A DNA stretch of 64,000 nucleotides from Venturia oleaginea. Its lineage: Eukaryota; Ascomycota; Dothideomycetes; Venturiales; Venturiaceae. The number at the start of each line of letters is the position of its first letter. Position 1 is the stretch's first letter. Shown piece after piece: positions 32,802 through 42,217 of this stretch. Under the pieces are notes generated by a model. That model was not told where the DNA came from and made no database searches. It was given only the letters and a program-made list of their open reading frames with translations. The DNA is taken from positions 186,001 through 250,000 of the forward strand of contig JABMLP010000028.1 in assembly GCA_013176395.1 (NCBI GenBank). The letters run 5' to 3'. The position numbers and the translations under genes were made by a program.

Positions 32802-32977
32802 TGTTATGGGCATGGCCCATGGTTGGTATAGGCTAAGAGCCTAAGCCTGATTGAACCTAGTATAGAGAAAGAACCTCATTGAGGTTCTCTGTTTGTAGAT
32901 ACCTTCACTCCTTAACTGAATCTAAACAATCTTTGGCTACGAGTATGCTGCGTCTTTCCAGCTACCGTCCCGTAATA
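32802..32977 (+). repeat. 3' LTR of the gypsy element
   Basis: 176 bp, preceded by the polypurine tract at 32788-32799. It differs from the 5' LTR at one position (ATTGAACC against ATTGAGCC). The DNA beyond it is the interior of a NACHT-WD40 gene. Confidence 0.93.
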
Positions 32978-35329
32978 AAGCTAAAGCGTAAGGATCCTGA
33001 ATTCTGTCGCCTCGTACTTTCAACAACAACTCTTGCATACCGCCCGCTTCATTTGCTCGAGTTGGGCGCCCTCTCTGGTCTGCCCGAAAAAATCTCTAGC
33101 AATATTGATAACATCATGAAGATAATCGGTAAATGTGGCTCATTCTTTACAACGAGAGAGAATTACTTGTATTTTGTTCACCAATCGGCAAAAGACTATC
33201 TTGCTTCTAAAGACCTTCCTATTGCTGTCTTCCCTGCTGGACGGGCCGCGTGTCACTACAACCTATTTTTACGATCGATCGAAGCTATGTCTAAAACGCT
33301 ACAACAGGACATGTACAAGCTGAGTCTACCTGGAGTCTCAATCAACTCAGTAAAAGCACCTGATCCTGATCCGTTGGCATCTGTACGGTATTCTTGTATC
33401 TACTGGGAAAGTCACTTTCAGGACGCTTGCAAAGGCAGTTCTTCTTATCAACGCGATTCAATAGACAACGGAAATATCTATCAATTTCTCCAAGATTATT
33501 TCTTGTACTGGTTGGAGGCGCTGAGCTTAATCGGGGAAGTTTCAGCAGGAGTTCTAGCGATATCCTCCCTTGAGGCTCAACTTTCGGTAATTCTTCTTCG
33601 TTATACCTAAGGAAAATCCTAACTAATTTCTACAAAGTCCGATGAAAGTCCTGACCTACACGCGTTCATCCACGATGCGAAGCGATTTGCCCTATACAAC
33701 CGATCTATTATCGAACAAGTGCCTCTCCAGCTATACTACTCAGCTCTTATTTTTGCCCCAGAGAAGAGTATCATTCGGAAACAATGTAAAAACTGGATTC
33801 CCATTGGGATTAAAAAGTACCCTAAAGGGCAAGATAACTGGAGCGCGGCGCTGCAGACGCTCGAGGGCCATTCTTCTGGGGTCTTCTCTGTCGCCTTCTC
33901 GCCGGACGGCAAAGTGCTGGCTTCAGGCTCGTACGACAACACAGTGCGGCTCTGGGACACGGGCACAGGGCGCCGCGCTGCAGACGCTCAAGGGCCATTC
34001 TGATGATGTCTCCTCTGTTGCCTTCTCGCCGGACGGCAAAGTGCTGGCTTCAGGCTCGGGGACAAGACAGTGCGGCTCTGGGACACGGGCACGGGCGCCG
34101 CGCTGCAGACGCTCAAGGGCCATTCTTCTTATGTCTCCTCTGTTGCCTTCTCGCCGGACGGCAAAGTGCTGGCTTCAGGCTCGGGGGACAAGACAGTGCG
34201 GCTCTGGGACACGGGCACGGGCGCCACGCTGCAGACGCTCGAGGGCCATTCTTCTGATGTCTGCTCTGTCGCCTTCTCGCCGGACAGCAAAGTGCTGGCT
34301 TCAGGCTCGGACGACAAGACAGTGCGGCTCTGGGACACGGGCACAGGCGCCGCGCTGCAGACGCTCAAGGGCCATTCTTCTGGGGTCTGCTCTGTCGCCT
34401 TCTCGCCGGACAGCAAAGTGCTGGCTTCAGGCTCGTGCGACAACACAGTGCGGCTCTGGGACACGGGCACAGGCAGACGCTCGAGGGCCATTCTTCTGTT
34501 GTCTCGTCTATCGCCTTCTCGCCGGACGGCAAAGTGCTGGCTTCAGGCTCGGACGACACAGACGCTCGAGGGCCATTCTTCTGAGGTCTCCTCTATCGCC
34601 TTCTCGCCGGACGGCAAAGTGCTGGCTTCAGGCTCGAACGACAAGACAGTGCGGCTCTGGGACACGGGCACAGGCGCCGCGCTGCAGACGCTCGAGGGCC
34701 ATTCTTTTCATGTCTCCTCTGTCGCCTTCTCGCCGGACGGCAAAGTGCTGGCTTCAGGCTCGTACGACTACACAGTGCGGCTCTGGGACACGGGCACAGG
34801 CGCCGCGCTGTAGACGCTCGAGGGCCATTCTTCTGATGTCTCCTCTGTCGCTTTCTCGCCGGACGGCAAAGTGCTGGCTTCAGGCTCGGGCGCGGGCGAC
34901 AACAACACAGTGCGGCTCTGGGACACGGGCACGGGCGCCGCGCTGCAGACGCTCAAGGGCCATTCTTCTTATGTCTCCTCTGTTGCCTTCTCGCCGGACG
35001 GCAAAGTGCTGGCTTCAGGCTCGGGGGACAAGACAGTGCGGCTCTGGGACACGGGCACGGGCGCCGCGCTGCAGACGCTCAAGGGCCATTCTGATAATCT
35101 CCGCTCTACCGCCTTCTGGGACAATGTTGTAAGAGTATTGCCACAGCCGCTCAAGGTCACACTCTGCACCAAGGCAGCGTTAGTGAATGTGAAGCAAGAT
35201 TGGGTAACTCTTAATGGGAAGGAAACACTTTGGCTACCACCTGAGTATAGGCCAGGACAGGTCGCTGTCTATCAGCGCGTTGTAGCTATTGCCAGTCCAT
35301 CAGGACTTATATTCTTTCTACAATTTTAA
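32978..35329 (+). pseudogene. NACHT-WD40 (HET-E/NWD type) gene, 5'-truncated
   Basis: Starts directly at the gypsy LTR, inside the region that follows a NACHT domain: AYRPLHLLELGALSGLP, then CGSFFTTRENYLYFVHQSAKDYL, a signature of fungal NLR-like STAND proteins. A 51-bp intron (33587-33637) joins QLS to [21 protein letters not shown]40 array follows (33851-35110), then a conserved tail (DWVTLNGKETLWLPPEYRPG ... FLQF) with stop at 35329. The sensor array has a 1-bp insertion in unit 1, a 1-bp deletion in unit 2, deletions around units 6-7 and a TAG in unit 9. The N-terminal effector and NACHT are absent. Intact relatives control heterokaryon incompatibility or immunity. Confidence 0.88.
33851..35110 (+). 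repeat. WD40 repeat array, eleven near-identical 126-bp units
   Basis: Unit starts (CTGCAGACGCTC or equivalent): 33851, 33978, 34103, 34229, 34355, about 34471, about 34559, 34682, 34808, 34943, 35069. A full unit is 126 bp encoding 42 residues ([20 protein letters not shown]...[10 protein letters not shown]). Units differ mostly at a few codons: the residues after GHS, and the two or three before DN/DK-TVRLW. Units 6 and 7 are short, unit 10 has a 9-bp insertion, and the last unit is partial. Confidence 0.93.
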
Positions 35330-35575
35330 GAAGAACAAGAAGAAGTTTCAAAATCTTCTTCTTCTCTTCTTCTCTCTTTAATTTTTTATATCTCTGGTAT
35401 AGAGGGTGAAGGGGAAGGCGTGTATTTATGCTTGTTAGTACTTTTGGCAGATGATTCCACAAGCTTCCTGAAGCTTCCTTATTAGTAATGTCTAGAATTT
35501 GATCGAACAACAATTTTTATTCTCTCCGAGTATCTCCCGAATCTAGGCCAAAGTCAAGTAGTTGATCCTGCCGAC
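35330..35575. other. Short intergenic, AAG/CTT-rich
   Basis: Noncoding. 35329-35380 holds AGAAGAA and TTCTTCTTC tracts that can fold on each other. Confidence 0.4.
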
Positions 35576-36803
35576 ACTAGCAGGGAGGTGCCGACCCGCT
35601 CATGCCACACCATTGTGACGATTGTTTTTTGAGCTGGAAAAAGAGCATGTGGGTTTGCCGCGGTTGGATTCAAAGCAGCTAATGTGGCGTAATTGCAAAT
35701 GCGCGGCTTGCCATAGAAAGTTCTAGAGCCTTCTATCATATGCCACAATGAGTATGGAAATCCAATTTGGCATTCCGATCATACCAGCAATACTTACTTG
35801 TGTAGCCCTACTGATGTACCCCAATACGCGCTAAATACCCCGCTCCTGCTGCCACCACCCCTCCTTCAACTTTTAAAAATCCCCGAACACATGTTCTCCC
35901 AAGCGGAATATCTTCAAAGCTCAGAATTGTCTTTTTCCTTAACAGAAATCTCCCATAGCACGCTGATCTCTTGGAAATGCACTGCGATTATGGATAAGTA
36001 GGGAGGATAATTGAAAGCAGTGATTGGTAGTGCTAATAAAGAGAGCAATAGCTTAACCAACACAGGGTTATTTTGGTTTTTGAAGTGGTGCTATGGAAGA
36101 GAAACAACCCACGGCTAGGATTGTTGTATTAGCGGAAAAAAAATTACTTGTGATCGAAGAGTTCGGATGCCTAAAACACAGATGTGGCTCGCGACACCGG
36201 CACCCATGTTAAGTGATGGTGATGGTGATGCAATTGACGTTGGTATTAGAGTTTGGACGCTCCAACTGTCTCACGTGATCTTAGCCGGCCAGATGGAATT
36301 ACATTTTTATCCTGCTATCGTGTCGGGTCATCCAGCAATTGGTGGCCAAGCGTGGGATGGCCCGATACAATAGCAAGATAAAGACGTAATACTGTCTGGC
36401 CGGCTAAGATCACGTGAGACAATTGGAGCGTCTAAACTCCAATACCAATGTCAATTGTATCACCATTACCATCACTTACATTAGTAGGGCTACACAAGTA
36501 AGTATTGCTGGTATGATCGGAATGCCAGATTGGATTTCCATACTCATTGTGGCATATAATAGAAGTCTCTAGAACTTCTTATAGCCAGCCGCGCTTTCGC
36601 TAATTTTGTGCGACCTCGCCAGGGTTCGAGGATACGGAGTATAGTTAACTCAGCAACTACGCTACATAAGCTGTCTTCGCGACAGTTAGGTGCTTCAATC
36701 TGACTGCGGCAAACCCACTTGCTCTAATTCGCTCTTTCTCCAACTCAAAAAACGACCGTCACAAGGGTGTGGCATGAGCGGGTCGGCACCCTTCCCTACT
36801 AGC
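35576..36803. mobile_element. Element with long terminal inverted repeats (about 1.23 kb)
   Basis: The left arm (35576-35813) and right arm (36482-36803) are inverted copies: for example GGTGCCGACCCGCTCATGCCACACC at the left edge is mirrored at 36770-36795, and CAGCAATACTTACTTGTGTAG is mirrored inside. The arms are imperfect, and the right arm has about 85 bp extra (36600-36690). The interior holds no gene. This structure fits a non-autonomous DNA transposon with long inverted repeats (MULE-like or foldback), but no target duplication was identified. Confidence 0.75.
36211..36482. repeat. Inner palindrome (MITE-like) nested in the inverted-repeat element
   Basis: AAGTGATGGTGATGG at 36212 pairs with CCATTACCATCACTT ending at 36480. 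The arms (about 110-120 bp) include TCTCACGTGATCTTAGCCGGCC and its inverse, around a short loop near 36328-36360. TTA lies at both edges (36210-36212 and 36479-36481), a possible 3-bp target duplication. It sits next to the inner end of the right arm of the larger element. Confidence 0.7.
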
Positions 36804-37278
36804 GCGGCCCTTCTGCAAATGGACTACATGTACTCACGCCACCTACTATCGTATATGGTATACCACACTAGTTACATCGTCATCGCTTTTCTTAATCGGT
36901 GAGTATATTACACTTCAACACCATGTCTTGATAACTTGTCGAGTAGATTAAGCTGATTCTCGCGTGGTCTAACAAATCAGCTTTTCCTACACGTGATGGT
37001 GCGGCTGAGCCAGCACTGCCTTAAAATATTACTAACACAGCCTACTATTATAACTTGTCATTTCCTGCCTTATGATTCTATTTCCTCATTCTAAATAAAT
37101 ACAAACTACTCTCTAGCATATTTATTTTGCTTACCCCTGTGCTTACGCCCTGGAACCGCTGTTCTAGTAATGCGACTCCTTCACTTCGACGACTCTAGGA
37201 GACTGAGCTCCACGAATTTCAGTGGAAAAACAATTCCGCCATATGCTATTCTTTCGCATACCTGGGGTGATCACGAGT
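36804..37278. other. Intergenic, no gene recognised
   Basis: Noncoding and AT-rich from about 37020 to 37130; nothing assigned. Confidence 0.4.
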
Positions 37279-37760
37279 TCATCTACCAAAGGTAGCAGCG
37301 TGTTTTGGCCGCCCATACGAAGCAGGCGTTGGAGTAGAAGACTGAATAGGGATCTGCATGACTTGTTCCAAGCATACACTGACAGAAGCCCGCGCTTTCG
37401 GTTTCATAACAAGCATACTACCTGTTAAAACGTCAATCATGTCGTCCGATTCCCAATCATGTAACTCGTGAATAATTTGTTTGCACCATTCCATCCCCTC
37501 GCCGAAGCCAGGCCTGGGAAGGCCATATCCATACTGAAAGATGACAACGCCCAAAGACCATATGTCAACGCGCTTGGAATAGCTCTCATAGCTGGAACGA
37601 TAGATCTCTGGAGCAGCATAAGTTTTTGTACCGCAGTAGGTGTTCATCCTAAGGACTGCCTACAAGTACTCGATTGTGGTTGGCTTTTGATGGAGATCTG
37701 GGGTTTCGGTATCTTAGTGGCCGAGTCCTCAGGTATAATGCGGTGAACTCACCGAACGCA
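37279..37760 (-). pseudogene. Protein kinase C-lobe fragment
   Basis: The minus-strand frame from 37647 reads MNTYCGTKTYAAPEIY (activation segment ending in the APE motif), YSKRVDIWSLGVVIFQYGYGLP (kinase subdomain IX with its Asp) and a shortened C-lobe. Upstream, where the HRD and DFG motifs should be, only degenerate sequence is found (about 37650-37760). The tail STPTPASYGRPKHA follows the domain. This is the end of a fungal Ser/Thr kinase whose front half is lost or scrambled. Confidence 0.6.
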
Positions 37761-37889
37761 TCGTTGATTATCCGGAGAAGCCCATGCGATTTAGGAACGA
37801 AGTAAGAGCGCTGCTGTGAGAGGCTATTCACTCGTATACCAGATGCACCATGCTGGAACTTATATACGTGATAATGTGCGGAGTTTCTT

Positions 37890-37990
37890 TCCGTTGAGGT
37901 TTCTGACCTCGGAGATAGCTTCAATGAGCGACGACTTGCCTGCCGGCTGATCGCATTTTACTACCGTTGCTATTGCTATTGCAGTGTTAT
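37890..37990 (-). pseudogene. Dynamin-like P-loop remnant
   Basis: A minus-strand frame reads TVVKCDQPAGKSSLIEAISEV, close to the G1 motif of dynamin GTPases (GDQSSGKSSVLEAIS). It is only about 30 codons and in a different frame from the longer open frame beside it, so at best it is a scrap of a dynamin-related gene. Confidence 0.35.
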
Positions 37991-38478
37991 TACTATTACG
38001 ACATTGTATTTTCCCGTCTGAGTATTTACTTTGTCGAAGTATGCCGATTGCTCGATTATGCTCTGGCGGAGAGGCTTAAGGAGGAGGTTGAGGGTTGAGG
38101 GCGAGGAGCAAGGAGTAAGGAGCGATTAGTGATATTGCGCGCATTGGCGGGTTCATTACGAAGTACGGTACCGAGCTCCTGGCGCGGCTCGCCTAGGTGG
38201 TGCGCTGGGAGATGTTTGGATTCTATCGCGTGTGAAAGTCAGGCCGGGCAGAAAATTGTGGAATGAAGGGGTAAAGCGGATCGAGAGTGGTTGCTTCTAA
38301 GTCTATAAGTGGGGGATGACGAACGGCACAGCTTAGAGGTGTAATAATATGCGGCCAGAGATTCCGAGACCGATATCAATGAATAGGAGTTTGGCGATTG
38401 AAGAACGCCTCCCTTCTTTTTCTAATACGAGCGTTGGAAGCGTCCCGGAAATTAGATCGAATGAAGTCCTTTCAGCCT
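37991..38478. other. Intergenic, no gene recognised
   Basis: G/A-rich noncoding DNA on the plus strand (38080-38140 has repeated GGAGGTTGAGGG and GGAGCAAGGAG motifs). Confidence 0.4.
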
Positions 38479-38969
38479 TTAATCTTGCCGACTTCTTTTC
38501 CCGAGGGTGACACCTTGATAGAAACCGATCTCCGGCTCAATTATGGCTAGCTTATTAATATAGAGGAGTTCTTCGTCGTAGAGTACCCAGCCCCCGTACG
38601 ACGTGTAGTAGGCAAACGTAACTAGAACGTGATTATCGCCAACAATATGGTACTTTGCTAGATACTTCCCCAGTTCTCCGTTCTCACTCATATAGTTCTC
38701 AACTTCTTTGCTCGCAAGAAGAAGCGTTGAATTGATAATACGGTCCTCGGGCGCTGAGATATCGTATTCGGCGTGGAAGAGTATTCGGTTTCAAAGTCGT
38801 TGGAGGTTGTGGGCTGTGGGTTGACCACGAATGGGCGCCATCGAAAGAATACGTCATCGTCGTTGATTATGGTTGTAGTCCTGGTAGCGTTAGGAATTTT
38901 GTAGGGGTAACAGGCTAGCCGATTGCCATCAACAGATATTCGAGGGAAATAGCAGTTATAATAAGGCAA
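38479..38969 (-). pseudogene. Small unknown protein, one frameshift
   Basis: Two overlapping minus-strand frames appear to be one gene. From 38969: MPYYNCYFPRISVDGNRL ... FFRWRPFVVNPQPTTSNDFETEY. After a shift near 38755: ISAPEDRIINSTLLLASKEV, then YLAKYHIVGDNHVLVTFAYY and WVLYDEELLYINKLAIIEPE to a stop at 38479. Total about 160 residues. No family is recognised. A missed intron is an alternative to a frameshift, but no good splice pair is seen. Confidence 0.4.
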
Positions 38970-40062
38970 TAATACAAGTTAATTCTTCTTTTTAGCCTGA
39001 ATAGTTATTCTTGGAGAGCAGCGGCTGCCTTTCTGTAGCATTATAGTCATGTTTAGATATCAAGAAGCCTATCCAGCGAACGCTTGGAGATGTTCCTCTT
39101 AATGTACAGCCAGTCCAAAAGCCAGCCCAATGACCATAGTAGTTCCGGCTGGTATCTCTAGAGCAGAGACCGCACTAGACATTGCCACACGAGCAGGATA
39201 GTCGGTTGCACCCATCTTTCATCTTTAGATTTTCTCCGCAATAGCTATAGATGTTGAAGTATGAAAGTTGAGTGACAAGTGTATTGAGGGTGAGATCCGG
39301 AGGATTTCAGCTATATAGTAATACACTAAGCCCAATTGGGCAGTAAACAAACTCCAGTGACAGAGTAGCCACGCTGGCGCAGGTGGAGGCAATAGCATGA
39401 GGATACTCCTTCCAACAATAGACAATTACAGTCAGTCTCGAGGGCACGATAGGTTTGAGGAAAATACATACTTGCAAATAGCCATTCTAATTTGGTGACC
39501 GAGGCTCGGGAGCACGCGCATTCTTATAACCGTGATTTTATCCTCTCCGTCTGAAACTAATAGAATCCAAAGTTGACACTTTTATTCCTCAAAGTCTTTG
39601 GCCGTACATTATTTCACGTGATCTATAGCATGATCGTGTCATCTTTCACTTAACATCTTCACTTAATATCCTCACTTCATTGAGCGTATATTTTCAGAAA
39701 GAAAAAAAAGGCCGTTGAGTAATATCTTCTTAACGATCACGCCCTCAGTCTGCCACGGCCACGTCGCGTGACCCCAATTCAAGCCAAGACGCCCCGTTTC
39801 ACTCGGACTCCATCGCTCCGTCACGTTCCGTCTTATCAAGGCAAATGCGGTAGTGATTGGCTCAAGACAGCAAGATAAGGATATATGTGTGAGTCATAGC
39901 ATATCGTGATACCGGGAACATCGCTGTAGCCAGGGATGAAAGACCGTCAGTGTTCAATAAAATGACCGTCATTGTTCATACCAAGACCGTCAGCATTTAT
40001 GCCAAGAGGAATAAAAGTGATTGCAACGCGATAAACTGGACTCCTGGCGTCGAAAAAATATA
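38970..40062. other. Intergenic with the 3' flank repeat of the tRNA gene
   Basis: No supported gene. A minus-strand frame at 39225-39425 has two hydrophobic stretches but no family match. 39722-39905 is the second copy of the segment seen at 16483-16720. 39940-40000 has three near-repeats of GACCGTCA. Confidence 0.45.
39722..39905 (-). repeat. tRNA-Val-flanking repeated segment (better preserved copy)
   Basis: Shares ordered blocks with 16483-16720, in the same orientation and at a similar distance (about 160 bp) from the 3' end of the tRNA-Val gene. GC content is higher than in the 16-kb copy, whose differences are largely toward A/T. Confidence 0.6.
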
Positions 40063-40162
40063 TGATCCCGCCCGGGCTCGATCCGGGGACCTTCAGTGTA
40101 ACTTGAACTTGTTATACAAGATACTGTTAGACTGACGTGATAACCAACTACACCACGCGACC
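40063..40162 (-). tRNA. tRNA-Val (AAC) with 26-nt intron
   Basis: Read on the minus strand: acceptor GGTCGCG, D arm GTGT-AGTTGGTTA-TCAC, and anticodon stem TCAGT/ACTGA with loop CTAACAC giving anticodon AAC. The intron of 26 nt sits directly after position 37 (between CTAACA and CACTGA), the canonical place. The T arm is CCCGG-ATCGAGC-CCGGG, the acceptor 3' strand CGGGATC and the discriminator A. One G-G mismatch in the acceptor stem. It would decode GUU/GUC-type valine codons. Confidence 0.88.
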
Positions 40163-40840
40163 ATTCCATTATGAGTGATGAGTAGTGGCAACAGAGAATA
40201 AGAAATATTTTCTAGTGTGGTTGCGGTACCGGAAGTACGAGGTGCAAGGTGGGCACTGGTGCCGTGGGTTATCGATAAAGATTGGTTGATTGATTGAAAA
40301 GAAGAAACGCTGGAAAAGCACTTCGATTCTTGGATAGAAAAAAAACTTTCGCGAAAACACCGATATTGAAATTTTGGATTTAAATGCGGAGTCGGTATCA
40401 ATAATGTAGACGGCTCTGATGTGTCAGTACAGTACTCCAAAGCACAGTGTCCTAGAAACATTCAAAGGGAGGGTTGTGTATCGAGAGATACCGAAATACT
40501 TGTTATTACGCGCGAAGGGCATGTCACTTCAAGGCCACAAGCCGCTTGTGCCAAATTCGGATAACTTGTATATAACCTCTGTTGATCCAACTGTGGATAT
40601 CCAAACTCCAAACTCCTCTAAGAGCAAACAACACAAATACTCTTCCTCCCACAACAATCATCCCATCCCCTTCGCCCGTCTCCAAACCCTCCAAATCCTT
40701 ACAACCCCAACATCAACATCCTGCCTAAACCCACACCGCTGAGTATATCTCCACCCCTCATTCCCCTCCTCAAACGAAACAACAATAACCGGTAATTTTT
40801 TTCTCCTTCCGGCCTTCACAATCTTCCTCAAAATCACGAC
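40163..40840. other. Intergenic upstream of the tRNA gene
   Basis: No gene recognised. 40580-40740 is A/C-rich on the plus strand. Confidence 0.4.
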
Positions 40841-41521
40841 CTAGTCCTTGTGCGTCCCCGGGGCTAATAAGACTCTATCAGCATTCTTGTATCGTTTCGG
40901 TGGAAGAAAACTATTGCGTACCTCGTCGTCACAGCTCCTGGAGGGGAAGGAACGAGAATGGTTCCATCGCCTTCTCTTCTCTTTGACTGGCTTAGGCCTA
41001 GTATCTCCCTTCTTTTCATTCTCAGCATTCGTTTTCCCCAACGGTTCACCAACGAGTCTATCAAACTTCCTCCTCAATCTCTTCCCCAATCTCGTAATTC
41101 CCTCTCTAAAATCAACGACAGCGTGCGTTTTCTCCATGCGCTCATTCCGTGGAACCTCCTCAGCTTTCCGCGTAAGATTTATCACTGATCTTTGAGGTAA
41201 AAGTAGAGATAGTTCCTCCTCGTCGACCTTCTCGTGTCCGTTGTCGACATCAGGAAGTACCGAAGCTATTTTATCCCATTTGCGCCGAATGGATGTCGCA
41301 TTCCTGCGCCGACAAGGAAGATTGGCTGCGATCCATTCTTCTTCAGCGGGCGGTGAGAGAGACATTTGTGCTTCATTTGCTGCATGTGATAGACCTTCTC
41401 GGAGACTGTCTACCCGCTCGTCGTGCTGTTGCATCGCGTTTTGGAGATTCTTGAGGGCGTCCTCGGGTGCTGGTGCGCTCTCGATGATATCGCTGGGCGG
41501 TGCTGAGATTTTCCCTTCCAT
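40841..41521 (-). CDS. Hypothetical basic protein, 226 aa
   Basis: Intronless frame from the ATG at 41521 (MEGKISAPPSD) to the stop at 40841. An N-terminal helix (DALKNLQNAMQQHDERVDSLREGL) could form a short coiled coil. The rest is rich in Arg/Lys/Glu, with several bipartite-NLS-like clusters (RLGKRLRRKFDR, KPVKEKRRRWNH), suggesting a nuclear protein. No known domain is seen. The frame is uninterrupted and codon-rich in G/C third positions compared with the repeat region, so it is probably a real gene. Confidence 0.6.
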   Translation of the reverse strand: MEGKISAPPSDIIESAPAPEDALKNLQNAMQQHDERVDSLREGLSHAANEAQMSLSPPAEEEWIAANLPCRRRNATSIRRKWDKIASVLPDVDNGHEKVDEEELSLLLPQRSVINLTRKAEEVPRNERMEKTHAVVDFREGITRLGKRLRRKFDRLVGEPLGKTNAENEKKGDTRPKPVKEKRRRWNHSRSFPSRSCDDEVRNSFLPPKRYKNADRVLLAPGTHKD

Positions 41522-42217
41522 GATGGCTCGTAAAAGCGAGGTGAAAGTGATGTTGAGGGGAAAGTGATGTTGAGATGAAAGCGAAGTTGAGGGGAAGGTG
41601 ATGTCGAGGTGATAGTGAAGTAAGGAGAGCGCGCAGCGACTATTTTATAATAAAAAAGTTGCGGCCATTGGGTTAGCTCTTAGAGATGTAAGGAAGAAAA
41701 ACTCTACCCAACTGTTAGATTACGTCCCATTCTGGCCGCGTCAACCATGGAACCAGATCGCGAACAAGAGAAAGAAAAAACTCTTTTCATAACAGCAAAG
41801 CAACGACCGTCGGTTTTCTGGCCAACGTAATAAGATATCTTATGATCTGTTAGACAAGCCCAGCTAGGTTTGAATATGGATCACTGTCTGCCAATTTCAC
41901 TAAGGAAATTGCCAGAGTTTTAGCGCTACCAAACTTTGATCTTGAGTTGAGGGACTTTAAACATAATATCATATTGAGTGAACAAGTACCGAGCGTGACA
42001 GCCTCACTTGAGCAAGACGAAGAACTTTAAAAAAAAACATGTCTATCGTACACATCATTTATTGTACAAATATACGCAAATACCACGCTGATTCCAGTCT
42101 TTCGTAAATAGTAGCAATTTTTTTCGCAATAAGATTAATTCCGTAAGTATAGGTCGGTATGTCGGTAACCTTGAAACTGAGCATATAAGATCGCCCCTTC
42201 CCAATCATCCACTAGGA
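41522..42217. other. Intergenic, no gene recognised
   Basis: 5' region of the 226-aa gene (41522-41700, with GTGATGTTGAG-type short repeats around 41550-41610) and 3' region of the next gene. Confidence 0.45.

Larger units (their letters stand above)
27400..32977 (+). mobile_element. Full-length Ty3/gypsy chromovirus (5578 bp)
   Basis: Two 176-bp LTRs (27400-27575, 32802-32977; TGTTATGGG...CGTAATA) differ at one base that I can see. A polypurine tract (AAGGAGGGGGG) precedes the 3' LTR. Gag and pol are both open. The immediate flanks differ (CTCAG left, AAGCT right), so there is no target duplication. The left flank is a gypsy pol tail and the right flank is a NACHT-WD40 gene, which points to recombination after insertion. 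Confidence 0.95.

Noticed and set aside
33600..33640. Stop codons that would end the NACHT-WD40 front part at 33608
   Set aside because: They lie inside a good GT-AG intron (33587-33637) with a CTAAC branch-like site; splicing restores the frame.
33851..35110. Regular repeats resembling a CRISPR or satellite array
   Set aside because: The 126-bp period, open reading frame and WD motif show a WD40 coding array.
36600..36690. A-box/B-box-like motifs in the extra part of the right inverted arm
   Set aside because: The two boxes lie on opposite strands, so they cannot form a Pol III promoter or tRNA.
17085..40162. A complete Starship with defined ends
   Set aside because: Only a captain-type gene and possible cargo are seen; no terminal repeats, target duplication or empty site could be identified from one sequence.
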